Shown here one piece after another: positions 17,598 through 26,279 of a stretch of DNA of 64,000 bases. Location of the stretch: positions 2,480,001 to 2,544,000 of the forward strand of contig NZ_SNXU01000001.1 in NCBI RefSeq assembly GCF_004362515.1, in the 5' to 3' direction. Both the position numbers and the translations under genes were made by a program. How positions within the stretch are numbered: position 1 is the stretch's first letter; each line of letters begins with the position of its first letter. The notes beneath the pieces are model-generated. The model searched no databases, was not told where the DNA came from, and was given only the letters and a program-made list of their open reading frames with translations. Origin of the DNA: Actinokineospora alba (GTDB lineage: Bacteria > Actinomycetota > Actinomycetes > Mycobacteriales > Pseudonocardiaceae).

Positions 17598-17735
17598 TAT
17601 GGACTCTGAACGCCGCTGACGGGGCGGATCTCCGAACGCTCGGACCTGTTGGTCCTTTTCGAACAAGACTGACCGTTCGGCGGACAACCGACACGTCCAC
17701 AGTGGATCGATCATCGGGCGACTAAGCTCTCAGCC

Positions 17736-18488
17736 GTGGCCGAGTATCGGATCGATGACCTGGCGAGGGCGGCAGGCACCTCGGTTCGCAACGTGCGCGT
17801 CTACCAGGACCGGGAGCTGCTGGCGCCACCGATCCGGCGGGGCCGCACGGCCATCTACGGCGATGCCCATCTCTCCCGGCTCCGGCTGATCCTCAACATG
17901 CTCGACCGCGGCTACGCGTTCGCCCAGATCAAGGAGATGCTCGACGCCTGGCAGTCCGGCCACAGCCTCGCTGACGTGCTCGGACTCGAACAGGCGACCG
18001 GCGCCGCGGGCTCGCATGAGCAGCCCGCCGTGGTCCCGATGAACGAGCTGGTGCGGATGTTCGGCACCCAGCTGACCCCGGCCAACATCCGCCGCGCGCT
18101 CGACCTCGGCGTGCTCGAACGCCGCGGCGCGCACTTCGTCGCCCCCAGTCCCAAGCTCCTCGACGCGGGGTATGAGCTGGTCAAGCTCGACGTCCCGCTG
18201 TCGGAGGCGCTGGCGCTGGCCGCGGAGCTGCAGAAGGAGACCGACCGGGTCACGGCGATGCTCGTCGGGCTCGTGCGGAAGTACGTTCTCGACCCCAAGG
18301 GCGACGACTGGCTGCCCAGTGGCGACGAGCTTCCGGTGTTCGCCGACGTCATTTCCCGGCTGCACCCACTGGTCATGTCGGCCCTCTCGGCGGCCGTCGA
18401 CCGGTCGGCTCGGCGGATGATTCCGCAGGTCATGGGGGATCGATTGATCGCGATGGCGGAACGGGTACGAGCCGAACGCGGGGAGTAA
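17736..18488 (+). CDS. MerR family transcriptional regulator
   Basis: DNA-binding regulator of 250 residues with a GTG start. The N-terminal MerR winged helix (residues 3-72) reads YRIDDLARAAGTSVRNVRVY, with the wing RRGRTAIYGDAHL. The long C-terminal part (about 90-250) has helices and no cysteine pair, so a metal sensor of the classic type is unlikely; it resembles the large MerR proteins of actinomycetes with a ligand or oligomerisation domain. It sits 119 bases upstream of the EphD operon in the same direction and is a candidate regulator of it. Confidence 0.87.
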   Translation: MAEYRIDDLARAAGTSVRNVRVYQDRELLAPPIRRGRTAIYGDAHLSRLRLILNMLDRGYAFAQIKEMLDAWQSGHSLADVLGLEQATGAAGSHEQPAVVPMNELVRMFGTQLTPANIRRALDLGVLERRGAHFVAPSPKLLDAGYELVKLDVPLSEALALAAELQKETDRVTAMLVGLVRKYVLDPKGDDWLPSGDELPVFADVISRLHPLVMSALSAAVDRSARRMIPQVMGDRLIAMAERVRAERGE

Positions 18489-18607
18489 GGGGCTGCTTGC
18501 TCTTGCAAGCTACCAATGGCGGTTGTAACGTTCGTCATTGTCACTTAATGTCCCAGAAACCGGCTTGAGGCGTTGCCTTAGGCGGTGAAGACGCCGGGAG
18601 TCGCCCC

Positions 18608-20392
18608 ATGACCAGCGTTCCGCTCCGGTTCCCCGAGGAAGCCTCGCAGCTCGTGGTCCGTCGTCGCACCGTCCGCAGCGGCGAGGTCGACCTGGCGGTG
18701 TTCGAGCAGGGCGACCCGACGGACCCGACGATCCTGCTGGTCCACGGCTTCCCCGACACCCACCGGCTCTGGGACGGCGTCGCCGACCTGCTGGCCGAGA
18801 ACTTCCATGTCGTGCGCTACGACGTGCGCGGCGCGGGCGACTCGACGGCCCCGCGCGACCGCTCCGGCTACCGCGCCGAACTGCTCTCCGAGGACCTCAT
18901 CGCCGTCGCCGACGCGGTCAGCCCCCGCGAGCCCGTGCACCTGGTCGCCCACGACTGGGGCTCCATCCAGTGCTGGGAGCCGGTGACCGACCACGCCGTG
19001 TCGCACCGGATCAAGTCCTACACGTCGATCTCCGGGCCGAGCATGGACCACGTCGGGCACTGGATCCGGCAGCGGCTGCGCAAGCCCACCCCGGCGCACC
19101 TGCGTCAGCTCGCCGCCCAGCTGACCCACTCCTGGTACGTCTACCTCCACCAGGTCCCGCTGCTGCCCGAGCTGCTGTGGCGCACGGTCATCGGACCGAA
19201 CTGGGCCAAGCTGCTGGAGAAGGTCGAAGGCATCCGGCACGTGCCGGGCCACCCGGTGCCGACCATCGGCGCCGACGCCGCCCGCGGGGTCCAGCTCTAC
19301 CGGCTCAACATCTTCAACCGGCTCCGCTCGCCGCGCACGCGCACCGCGGACCTGCCGGTGCAGATCATCATCCCGACCCGCGACAACTACGTCTCGGCGG
19401 GCCTGGCTCAGGGCGTCGAGCAGTGGATCGGCAAGCTGTGGCGGCGCACGCTCGTCGCCGGGCACTGGGCGCCGGTGTCGCACCCGGACGCGATCGCCCG
19501 GATGGTCGAGGAGTTCGTCGACCACATCCAGGGTCTGCCGATGACCCGCAGCCTGCAGCGGGCCAGGGGCGGCTCGGCCGACCAGGAGTTCACCCACCAG
19601 CTCGTCGTCGTCACCGGCGCGGGCCGGGGCATCGGGCAGGCCACCGCGCGGGCGTTCGCCCACCTGGGCGCCGAAGTGGTCGTCGCCGACCTCGACCTCG
19701 ACGCCGCCCGGCAGACCGCCGCCTCGATCGGACCCGCGGCCTACCCGTACCAGGTCGACGTCGCCGACGAGGACGCGATGCGCCGGTTCGCCGATGACGT
19801 GGCCGCCGAGCACGGCGTGCCCGACATCGTGGTCAACAACGCGGGCATCGGGATGGCCGGGGCGTTTCTCGACACCACGACCGCCGACTGGCGGCGGGTC
19901 CTCGATGTCAACCTGCTCGGCGTGGTCCACGGCTGCCAGATCTTCGGCGCGATGATGGCCGAGCACGGCGAGGGCGGCCACATCGTCAACCTGGCGTCGG
20001 CCGCCGCCTACACGCCCAGCCGGACCATGTCCGCGTACGCGACGAGCAAGGCCGCCGTGCTGATGCTGTCGGACTGCGTGCGCGCCGAACTGGCCGACAA
20101 CGGCATCGGCGTCAGCGCGATCTGCCCCGGCATCGTCGCCACCGACATCACCAACACGACCAAGTTCACCGGCGCCGACGACGTCGAGCAGCAGCGGCTG
20201 CGGCAGAAGGCCACCAAGGCGTACGCGCGTCGCGGGTTCGGCCCCGAGAAGGTCGCCGCCGACATCGTGAACGCCGTCCGCAGCGGCGCGGCCGTCGTGC
20301 CGGTGACCCCGGAAGCCAAGATCGCCCGGTTCGGCTCACGATTCGCCCCCGGCCTCATGCGGGCCGCCGCCCGTTGGGATGTGACGCGCTGA
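18608..20392 (+). CDS. ephD: Bifunctional alpha/beta hydrolase and short-chain dehydrogenase, EphD-like
   Basis: Two-domain protein of 594 residues, matching the length and order of mycobacterial EphD. Residues 20-310 form an epoxide-hydrolase-like alpha/beta hydrolase: HGFPDTH near 46-52 and nucleophile Asp116 in AHDWGS. From about 330 an SDR domain follows with VTGAGRGIGQ, VNNAGIGMAG and catalytic Tyr477/Lys481 in YATSK. In mycobacteria EphD has been linked to mycolic acid metabolism; the substrate here is unknown. The stop shares one base with the next start (TGATG), so this is the first gene of a four-gene operon. Confidence 0.9.
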   Translation: MTSVPLRFPEEASQLVVRRRTVRSGEVDLAVFEQGDPTDPTILLVHGFPDTHRLWDGVADLLAENFHVVRYDVRGAGDSTAPRDRSGYRAELLSEDLIAVADAVSPREPVHLVAHDWGSIQCWEPVTDHAVSHRIKSYTSISGPSMDHVGHWIRQRLRKPTPAHLRQLAAQLTHSWYVYLHQVPLLPELLWRTVIGPNWAKLLEKVEGIRHVPGHPVPTIGADAARGVQLYRLNIFNRLRSPRTRTADLPVQIIIPTRDNYVSAGLAQGVEQWIGKLWRRTLVAGHWAPVSHPDAIARMVEEFVDHIQGLPMTRSLQRARGGSADQEFTHQLVVVTGAGRGIGQATARAFAHLGAEVVVADLDLDAARQTAASIGPAAYPYQVDVADEDAMRRFADDVAAEHGVPDIVVNNAGIGMAGAFLDTTTADWRRVLDVNLLGVVHGCQIFGAMMAEHGEGGHIVNLASAAAYTPSRTMSAYATSKAAVLMLSDCVRAELADNGIGVSAICPGIVATDITNTTKFTGADDVEQQRLRQKATKAYARRGFGPEKVAADIVNAVRSGAAVVPVTPEAKIARFGSRFAPGLMRAAARWDVTR

Positions 20393-21243
20393 TGGACGAG
20401 AACCTGGTCCTGCACCCGAGGAACGTGCGCTTCGACTGGTCGTCGGTCCCCCTGCACTGGGTGCCCGGCGAGCCGCTGACCACCCACACGATCAATACCC
20501 TGCACGTCGTCCTGCCCGAAGGTGAGCGCTGGTTCGTCGAGGTGTTCCGCGAGGCGCTCCCGCTGATCACCGATGACGAGCTGCGCGTGCAGGTCACCGG
20601 ATTCATCGGCCAGGAGGCCATGCACGCCGAGGCGCACCAGGGCGCGGCCGACCACCTCGCCGCCCAGGGGCTCGACCCGACACCGTTCGTCGCGCAGATC
20701 GAGTGGCTGTTCCGCAAGCTGCTCGGCGACCGCGACCTGGCAGGCGCGGCGAAACACCAGTGGCTGCTGGAGCGGCTGTCCGTCATCGCCGCGATCGAGC
20801 ACTTCACCGCGGTCCTCGGCCAGTGGATCCTGAACTCCACGCCGCTGGACAAGGCGGGCGCCGACCCGACCATGCTCGACCTGCTGCGCTGGCACGGCGC
20901 CGAGGAAGTCGAACACCGCGCCGTCGCCTTCGACCTGTACATGCATCTCGACGGCCGCTACCCGCGGCGAATCCGCACGATGATCGCCGTCGCGCCGGTG
21001 CTGGGATGGCTGTTCGTGCGGTCGGCGCGCTGGCTCATGGCCAACGACCCGCTCAAGCCGGGTCGCGCTCGCTGGCGCGACTACTTCCGCGCCGCGCGTC
21101 GCGGACTTCTTCCGCGCCTGAGTGAGCTGATTCCCGCGATCTGGCGCTACCTGCCGCGCAGCTACCACCCGCGCAACGAGGGATCGACCGACCAGGCCGT
21201 GGCGTACTTGGCGCAGTCCCCGGCGGCGAAGGCGGCCGGCTGA
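20392..21243 (+). CDS. PF10118-type metal-dependent protein with ferritin-like di-iron motif
   Basis: Protein of 283 residues in the family labelled 'predicted metal-dependent hydrolase'. The sequence shows a full ferritin-like carboxylate di-iron pattern: Glu45, then E75xxH78 in GQEAMH, Glu136 in AIEHF, and E172xxH175 in EEVEHR, on helices of the expected spacing. That suggests an O2-activating di-iron oxygenase rather than a hydrolase. A ferredoxin-type reductase follows immediately, the natural electron donor for such an enzyme. Start ATG 20392 shares a base with the EphD stop. Confidence 0.85.
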   Translation: MDENLVLHPRNVRFDWSSVPLHWVPGEPLTTHTINTLHVVLPEGERWFVEVFREALPLITDDELRVQVTGFIGQEAMHAEAHQGAADHLAAQGLDPTPFVAQIEWLFRKLLGDRDLAGAAKHQWLLERLSVIAAIEHFTAVLGQWILNSTPLDKAGADPTMLDLLRWHGAEEVEHRAVAFDLYMHLDGRYPRRIRTMIAVAPVLGWLFVRSARWLMANDPLKPGRARWRDYFRAARRGLLPRLSELIPAIWRYLPRSYHPRNEGSTDQAVAYLAQSPAAKAAG

Positions 21244-22265
21244 TGCAGCCACCTCCCGATCTGTACGGCCGTCCCCGTGCTGACCGCCTGTTCAGCGCGC
21301 TCGCGCCGGTGGTCGCCGGATACCAGCGGCTCAGTGAGCGCAGCGCGCGCCGTCAGCCCGCTGTGCGGTCGGTGGACCGTGACCTGACGCTGGTCGTGCG
21401 GTCCGTGGTCACCGAAGCCGAGGGCGTGGTGTCGCTGTGGCTCACCGACCCGACCGGCGACCTGCTGCCGGGCTGGCGGCCGGGCAGCCACCTCGACGTC
21501 ACCCTGCCCTCGGGCACCCGTAGGCAGTACTCGCTGTGCGGCGACCCCGCCGACCCCACGGTGTACCGGATCGCGGTCCGGCTCGTCGGCACCGGATCGG
21601 CGGAGATGCACGCGGTCGCCGAAGGCAGCACGCTCACGGTTCGCGGGCCGCGCAACGCTTTCCCGTTCGTCGACCGCGGGCCGTACCTGTTCGTCGCCGG
21701 TGGCATCGGGATCACGCCGATCCTGCCGATGGTGCGCATGTGCGCGCGGCGCGGCGTCGACTGGCGGCTTGTCTACACGGGACGGACACGGGAGTCGATG
21801 CCGTTCCTGGACGAGCTTTCCGCGCTCCCCACGACGGACCGGGTGCGGGTGGTCCCGGACGATGGCGTTCCCGACATCGCCGACCTGCTCGCCGATGCCC
21901 CGGCAGGCGCGTCGCTGTACTGCTGCGGCCCGACCCCGATGATCGACGCCGTCCGTCGCGAGTGGACTGGTCCGCTGCACTTCGAACGGTTCTCCCCGCC
22001 CCCGGTCGTCGGTGGGAAGCCGTTCGAGTTGCAGCTCGGCACGGACGGTCCGGTCGTGCCGGTCGCCGCCGACGAGTCCGCGCTCGAAGCGCTGCGGCGC
22101 GCTCGGCCCGGCGCGGCTTATTCGTGCAGGCAAGGGTTTTGCGGAACGTGTCGGGTCCGCGTGATCGACGGCGAGGTCGAGCACCACGGCGGTGCGGTGG
22201 CCGACGGCTCGATGCTGGTGTGTGTTTCCCGGGCGGCGGGCGACCGCCTCGTCCTGGACGTGTGA
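21243..22265 (+). CDS. Flavin/2Fe-2S oxidoreductase (phthalate dioxygenase reductase type)
   Basis: Reductase of 340 residues that moves electrons from NAD(P)H through flavin to a C-terminal plant-type 2Fe-2S centre. The flavin motif RQYSL is near residue 98, the nucleotide-binding GGIGITPILPM near 156-166, and the cluster ligands C-x4-C-x2-C in CRQGFCGTC with a last Cys in MLVCVSRA near the C-terminus. The first 45 residues are an extension of unknown role. It starts within the stop of the di-iron gene (TGATG), which supports a dedicated pairing. Confidence 0.92.
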   Translation: MQPPPDLYGRPRADRLFSALAPVVAGYQRLSERSARRQPAVRSVDRDLTLVVRSVVTEAEGVVSLWLTDPTGDLLPGWRPGSHLDVTLPSGTRRQYSLCGDPADPTVYRIAVRLVGTGSAEMHAVAEGSTLTVRGPRNAFPFVDRGPYLFVAGGIGITPILPMVRMCARRGVDWRLVYTGRTRESMPFLDELSALPTTDRVRVVPDDGVPDIADLLADAPAGASLYCCGPTPMIDAVRREWTGPLHFERFSPPPVVGGKPFELQLGTDGPVVPVAADESALEALRRARPGAAYSCRQGFCGTCRVRVIDGEVEHHGGAVADGSMLVCVSRAAGDRLVLDV

Positions 22266-22276
22266 GAGGAAGCGTG

Positions 22277-23089
22277 ATGGCTCCGAAGATCGAGGTCAGC
22301 TACGAGCGGCGCGGTCAGGGCGACCCGGTGGTCCTCCTGCACGGCATCGGACACCGTTGGCAGGCTTGGGAACCCGTGCTCGACCGGCTCGCCGAGCGGC
22401 ACGACGTGATCGCGCTCGACCTGCCCGGTTTCGGCGCGTCCCCGATGCCGTCCGGCGTGTTCTACAACGTCGACGGCGCCATCGACATGCTCACCGAGGT
22501 GTTCGACGACCTCGGCGTGCCCAATCCACACCTGGCGGGCAACTCCCTGGGCGGCATGCTTTCGCTGGAGATCGCCTCCCGCGGCCTCGCCCGCTCGGTG
22601 ACCGCGTTCGCCCCGGCGGGCTTCTGGTCGCCGCGTGACCGGGCCTGGGCGGTCCGTGTGCTCAGCGCGCTGCGCGCGTCCGGGCGAACGCCGCAATCGG
22701 TGCGGGACAAGCTGTTCCAGCGCAAGGCCGTGCGCATCCTGGGCGGCAGCATCCTGTTCGGCAGGCCGTCGGCGATCACCGCGGAGGTGATGCTGGCCGA
22801 CATGGCGGCGATGGTCGCCTGCGAGGGTTTCGACGCGGTGATCAACAGCGGTGCGTCGGACTACGTCTTCAACTCGCCCCCACCCGCCGTGCCGGTCACG
22901 GTGGCCTGGGGATCGCGCGACCGCGTCCTGTGGCCCCGCCAGGCCAAGCGTGCCGCCGAACTGCTGCCCGCGGCCCAGCACGTGTCGCTGGTGGGCTGTG
23001 GCCACGTGCCGATGAGCGACGACCCGCAGCGGGTCGCCCAGCTCATCCTGGACACCTGCGAGGCGGCCGCGGTGGACGCCGCCGCCTGA
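22277..23089 (+). CDS. Alpha/beta hydrolase
   Basis: Hydrolase of 270 residues, starting at ATG 22277 with AGAGGAAG upstream. Oxyanion motif LLHGIGH near 20-26, nucleophile Ser90 in AGNSLGG, acid probably Asp in WGSRDRVL and base His in GCGHVPMSDD. The serine nucleophile points to an esterase or lipase rather than an epoxide hydrolase. It ends the operon that begins with the EphD-like gene, so its substrate is probably a lipid ester formed or used there; that is inference. Confidence 0.9.
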   Translation: MAPKIEVSYERRGQGDPVVLLHGIGHRWQAWEPVLDRLAERHDVIALDLPGFGASPMPSGVFYNVDGAIDMLTEVFDDLGVPNPHLAGNSLGGMLSLEIASRGLARSVTAFAPAGFWSPRDRAWAVRVLSALRASGRTPQSVRDKLFQRKAVRILGGSILFGRPSAITAEVMLADMAAMVACEGFDAVINSGASDYVFNSPPPAVPVTVAWGSRDRVLWPRQAKRAAELLPAAQHVSLVGCGHVPMSDDPQRVAQLILDTCEAAAVDAAA

Positions 23090-23100
23090 TGGCGAACACA

Positions 23101-23133
23101 AAGGGCCCCAGGCGTTTCGCGCCTGGGGCCCTT
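23101..23133. terminator. Bidirectional terminator between convergent genes
   Basis: A perfect 14-bp stem, 23101-23114 with 23120-23133, and a 5-base loop. It serves the hydrolase operon on the plus strand and the wall-anchored protein gene on the minus strand. The flanking T-runs are weak on both sides. Confidence 0.85.
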
Positions 23134-23149
23134 CGCGTTCAGCGAGCTA

Positions 23150-24103
23150 TCAGACCTGCATGCCGCGCTTGCGGCGGACCATCCACACCGCGCCCGCGCC
23201 ACCGGCGACGAGGACGAAACCGCCGATCGCCAGCGGGATCACGGCGTTCACGCCGGTCTGCGCGAGGTTGTCGGCGTTGGCGGCGGGCGTGACACCGCTG
23301 CCGTCGACCGGGACGGCCGAGGCCGAGGTGGGCGTGGTGGAAGCGGGCGGCCACGCGGCCGACGAGGTCGGGCTCGGCGTCGCGGTGACGCTGCCACCGG
23401 GGGTCGACGACGGCGGCGTGCTCGGGTTGGTGCTGGGGCCGCCGGTGCCGGGCTCGGTCACGACCGTGCCGGGACCGGTGCACTTGGCCTGCGACAGGAT
23501 CACCTCGGCCTGGGCAACATCGCCGAGCTTGATGCCCGCGACGTTCCCGCCGACGCTGACGCGCAACGCGTTGACGGTCAGGGTGTTGCCCGAGGCGACC
23601 TTTTCGTTGATGTAGACCGTGATCGCGTCGGTGACCGAGATCTTGCCGGTCAGCGCCACGTCGATCTTCTGGCCGTGCACCCACACGTCGACGAGCTTCG
23701 AGTCGCCGGTGACGGTCTTGCCGTCGGACACGCAGGTGGAGGTGACGAGCTTGGCCTTGACCAGGCCGAGGATGTCGACATCGGCGATGCTCGCGGAGCT
23801 GGTGAGGACACCGGCCTTGAGCTCGGACGCCGCGTTGAGCAGCTTGGCGTGCCCGGCGCCAGGAAGGATCTTGTTGCCATCGATCTTGACGACCGACTTG
23901 TCCTGCCCGGCCGGGTAAGTGGCCTTCGGCAGCGGGTCGACGTTGACGGCGAGCGAGTTGAGCAGCTTGGCGTTGACGGAGACCGCGAAGGCGCTGCCGG
24001 TCTGGCTCTCCGCGGCGAACGCCGCGGGAGCGGCGAGCGCGGCGGCCAGCGTGGCGGTGCCTGCCAGGCCGCAGGCGAAGGCGAGCATACGAGTACGACG
24101 CAC
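23150..24103 (-). CDS. Cell-wall anchored secreted protein with LAxTG sorting signal
   Basis: Exported protein of 317 residues. GTG 24103 has GGAG six bases upstream and gives a signal peptide (VRRTRMLAFACGLAG... to AAFAAE). The mature part has beta-strand repeats with VNAKLLNSLAVNVDPLPKA, similar to actinobacterial 'choice-of-anchor' proteins, and two cysteines. A Thr/Ser/Pro-rich wall-spanning segment (about 225-275) follows. The C-terminus is a sortase signal: NLAQTG, a hydrophobic helix and the basic tail RRKRGM. LAxTG is the motif of class E sortases in high-GC actinomycetes. Its role on the surface is unknown. Confidence 0.85.
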   Translation of the reverse strand: MRRTRMLAFACGLAGTATLAAALAAPAAFAAESQTGSAFAVSVNAKLLNSLAVNVDPLPKATYPAGQDKSVVKIDGNKILPGAGHAKLLNAASELKAGVLTSSASIADVDILGLVKAKLVTSTCVSDGKTVTGDSKLVDVWVHGQKIDVALTGKISVTDAITVYINEKVASGNTLTVNALRVSVGGNVAGIKLGDVAQAEVILSQAKCTGPGTVVTEPGTGGPSTNPSTPPSSTPGGSVTATPSPTSSAAWPPASTTPTSASAVPVDGSGVTPAANADNLAQTGVNAVIPLAIGGFVLVAGGAGAVWMVRRKRGMQV

Positions 24104-24375
24104 GGATAACTCCAGATTGGTAATGCGCAAGATGGGTTCTTGGGGGGATGCCAGAATCTCGGTCCCGGGGCCGGAGCGCAAGGTCTTCCTAGTCACTGAA
24201 ACGCTTGTCTGGTAACGGTTTCGACATCGTGTGGGGGGATGAGCAGAAAAGCGACAGTCCACTGTGGATGTATTTGTGAGCCATAACAAAAATTGGGTCG
24301 CGCAGGTGGGGGTGATGTGACGGGGGTGGGGGTGTGGGCGGGCCTCATTCACTTTCTTCGGCTGCCTGGTTGCGT
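24104..24375. other. Promoter-side intergenic region of the wall-anchored protein gene
   Basis: No gene is supported here. The part at 24225-24300 is AT-richer than the rest and probably holds the minus-strand promoter, although no clear -35/-10 pair could be chosen. A short palindrome, TCCACTGTGGA, is at 24257-24267. The open frame that extends the anchor gene leftward through this region has no signal-peptide logic and is rejected. Confidence 0.5.
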
Positions 24376-24450
24376 GGGTGGGCTCGCCGGCTGACTTCGC
24401 GGGTGGGCTTGCCGGCTGGCTTCGCGGGTGGGCTTGCCGGCTGGCTTCGC
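24376..24450. repeat. Three tandem 25-bp repeats
   Basis: The unit GGGTGGGCTYGCCGGCTGRC plus TTCGC occurs at 24376-24400, 24401-24425 and 24426-24450. The second and third copies are identical and the first differs at two bases. The array directly abuts the long palindromic element at 24457. Confidence 0.9.
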
Positions 24451-24456
24451 GGGGGT

Positions 24457-24597
24457 GCCTGTTTGGGTGGTTCGCCTTGATTTGGGGACCCCGGAAATGG
24501 ACCTGCGCGGGGAAAGCGGGCAGGTGGAGGAACTGCCCCGCGCCGCGAAAGTTTAGGTCCATTTCACCCCAAATCAAGGCGAACCACCCAAACAGGC
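24457..24597. repeat. Long palindromic element, copy 1 (MITE-like, second copy at 53545)
   Basis: A 141-bp element with 31-bp perfect terminal inverted repeats (24457-24487 and 24567-24597) and an inner 10-bp inverted pair AAATGGACCT/AGGTCCATTT. A second copy at 53545-53686 has identical arms and differs only in the centre; similarity goes on for about 20 bases past the right end. It could fold into one long RNA hairpin. No transposase is encoded. It behaves like a non-autonomous palindromic repeat family. Confidence 0.9.
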
Positions 24598-24643
24598 AGG
24601 TGGGGTTCGGCCCGTTGCGTGTGGGGTGGGCGGCTTCGCTTAT

Positions 24644-24706
24644 GGCGTTGGGCGTTGGGCGTTGGGCGTTGGGCATCGGGCATCGGGCATCGGGCGTCGG
24701 GCCACG
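24644..24706. repeat. Heptanucleotide tandem repeat
   Basis: Nine 7-bp units in a row: four GGCGTTG, three GGCATCG, then GGCGTCG and GGCCACG. The block pattern (four of one variant, then three of another) suggests stepwise expansion by slippage. It lies 47 bases from the palindromic element. Confidence 0.9.
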
Positions 24707-24933
24707 TGGGTGTCGGGCGACCGCGCCGGCGCGGTCATGCCGGAGATCACCCCGAGCGGTCGAACGGCGCCGCTCGGCGTGAGGGTCAAGAGGCGTTGCC
24801 GATCTGCTTCCGCAGGCTGCGCCGCCTGTCAGCGGCCCAAGCCCATTCGCGACGGTCACGCCGGCAGCCGCCGCACTAGCGGTTGGGGGTTGAGCCGGGC
24901 GGTGTTCCCGCCCAGCCCGCTAACCCATGCCGG
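24707..24933. other. Intergenic region downstream of the coiled-coil gene
   Basis: No gene is supported. The region has an imperfect palindrome around 24750-24781 (CCGAGCGG with CCGCTCGG) and further GC-rich hairpin potential at 24880-24930 close to the end of the minus-strand coiled-coil gene, which may act as its terminator. Confidence 0.4.
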
Positions 24934-25836
24934 CTATCGCGCGGGGGAGTGGTTGCGCTGGTTCGGGGTCGGGCGCTGCATCGGGTGCGTGGTGGCCGCG
25001 TTGGGAGGGGTGTCCGACATCAGCTCGGCCTCCGCCTCCAGTGGCTCCAGCATCTTCGAGCTCTGCGTCAGCAGATCGTGGGTGCCGCGCAGCTTGCCCG
25101 CGACCTGGTCGCGCAAGGCGGTGAGCCGTTCGACCTTGCCGGTGGCCGTGGCGATGCGCCTGGCGGCCTCGTCGGTGGCGTCTTGGACGCGCTTGCGGGC
25201 CTCTTCGGTGCTGGCCTTGCGGGCGGCTTCGATCTCACGCCGCAGTTCTTCGCGCTTGGCGGACATTTCCTGCTCGAACTGCTGTTCCACCCGCTGGCGT
25301 TCGCGTTCGGTTTGGTCGTCGATCTCCTTGGTGCGCGCCTCCGCCGCCGTGGTCATCGCCTCGACCTTGGCGCGGGCCTTGGTCATGATCGACTCGTGTT
25401 CGGCGTGGATCTCGGCGTGCTGGCGGTCCAGGTCGGCGAGCAGGTTGCGGTAGCGCTCCTGCAGCGCGGAGGACGCCTCCTCGGCGGCGGACCACGCGGT
25501 GTCGGCGGCGGCCTGCGCGCGGGTGGTGATCTCCGAGGCCTGCGTCTTCGCCAGGTGCAGCGCGCGGGCCGAGCGCTCGGTGGCGTTCGGGGCCGAAGCG
25601 GCCGCGGCGGCGGTGCCGATCTTGTCGAGGCGCTCGGTCAGCGCGGCGATGTCGCGGCGCGCTGCCTCAAGCTGGGCGGCCAGGTCGGCGGCTTTCGCCC
25701 GGGCGTCGTCGCGCTCGGCGGCCAGTCGCAGCGACTCCGATTCCGACTTCTCCACGAACTGCTTGACCTGGTTGCGGTCGAAGCCATGCCGCGCCACGGT
25801 GAAGCCGGCGGGGTCACCATCCTGGAGAGCAGCCAT
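24934..25836 (-). CDS. Coiled-coil protein with DivIVA-like N-terminus
   Basis: Protein of 300 residues, ATG 25836 preferred; GTG 25860 is in frame eight codons earlier. The first 30 residues, with FTVARHGFDRNQVKQFV, resemble the membrane-binding N-terminus of DivIVA/Wag31 proteins. Residues 35-265 are an almost unbroken Ala/Glu/Arg-rich coiled coil. The tail is Pro/Asn-rich. DivIVA-type proteins mark curved membrane or poles and recruit growth machinery. This one is distinct from the main Wag31 (no sepF/ftsZ neighbours) and may be a minor cytoskeletal scaffold. Confidence 0.8.
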   Translation of the reverse strand: MAALQDGDPAGFTVARHGFDRNQVKQFVEKSESESLRLAAERDDARAKAADLAAQLEAARRDIAALTERLDKIGTAAAAASAPNATERSARALHLAKTQASEITTRAQAAADTAWSAAEEASSALQERYRNLLADLDRQHAEIHAEHESIMTKARAKVEAMTTAAEARTKEIDDQTERERQRVEQQFEQEMSAKREELRREIEAARKASTEEARKRVQDATDEAARRIATATGKVERLTALRDQVAGKLRGTHDLLTQSSKMLEPLEAEAELMSDTPPNAATTHPMQRPTPNQRNHSPAR

Positions 25837-25925
25837 ACCCGCGACGGTACCGGTGCTCACCCAAACGGCAACACGACGGCCACGCGATGGGATGAATCCT
25901 CACCCAACCGTGTCCCAACCGCCGT

Positions 25926-26279
25926 CTACTCGGGAAGGTCGAACGCGGTCGGGTGGCGTGGCTCATACAGACCCACGCTCCCGCCGCTGGGCAGTGCCAC
26001 CGCGGTCACCCTGCCCCACCCCGCGTCGGTCACCCCACCCGTGAAACGGGCGCCCCGCGCGGACAGGTCCGCGACGGTCGCGGCGATGTCGTCGCAGGTC
26101 AGGTAGAGCGCGTGCGAGTCGCTCTCGGCCGGGTGCACGCCCACCTCGGCAGGCGGCAGCCGGAAGATCAGCCAGCCGTCGCCCGCGTCCACATGCGACA
26201 GACCGAGGACGTCGCGCAGGAACGCCCGGTCCGCCTCGGCGTCGCGCGAGTAGAGGATCGCGTGGGTTCCGGTGATCAC
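25926..26279 (-). CDS. VOC (glyoxalase/bleomycin-resistance) family protein
   Basis: Single VOC domain of 117 residues. GTG 26279 overlaps the stop of the upstream reductase-like gene by four bases, so it is translated from the same message. Paired beta-alpha-beta-beta-beta modules are visible: THAILYSRDAEADRAFLRDV and the second half from HALYLTCDDI to VGLYEPRHP. Such proteins bind a divalent metal or a small ligand; the reaction is not predictable. The context is a lipid-reductase operon. Confidence 0.85.
   Translation of the reverse strand: MITGTHAILYSRDAEADRAFLRDVLGLSHVDAGDGWLIFRLPPAEVGVHPAESDSHALYLTCDDIAATVADLSARGARFTGGVTDAGWGRVTAVALPSGGSVGLYEPRHPTAFDLPE

Noticed and set aside
17458..17700. 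An 80-codon minus-strand frame containing CPRPDSNRHYIPFKG
   Set aside because: It is the antisense translation of the tRNA gene, a well-known annotation artefact.
24104..24859. Long N-terminal extension of the wall-anchored protein frame
   Set aside because: It runs through the palindromic element and tandem repeats, and a signal peptide with a good ribosome site starts at 24103.
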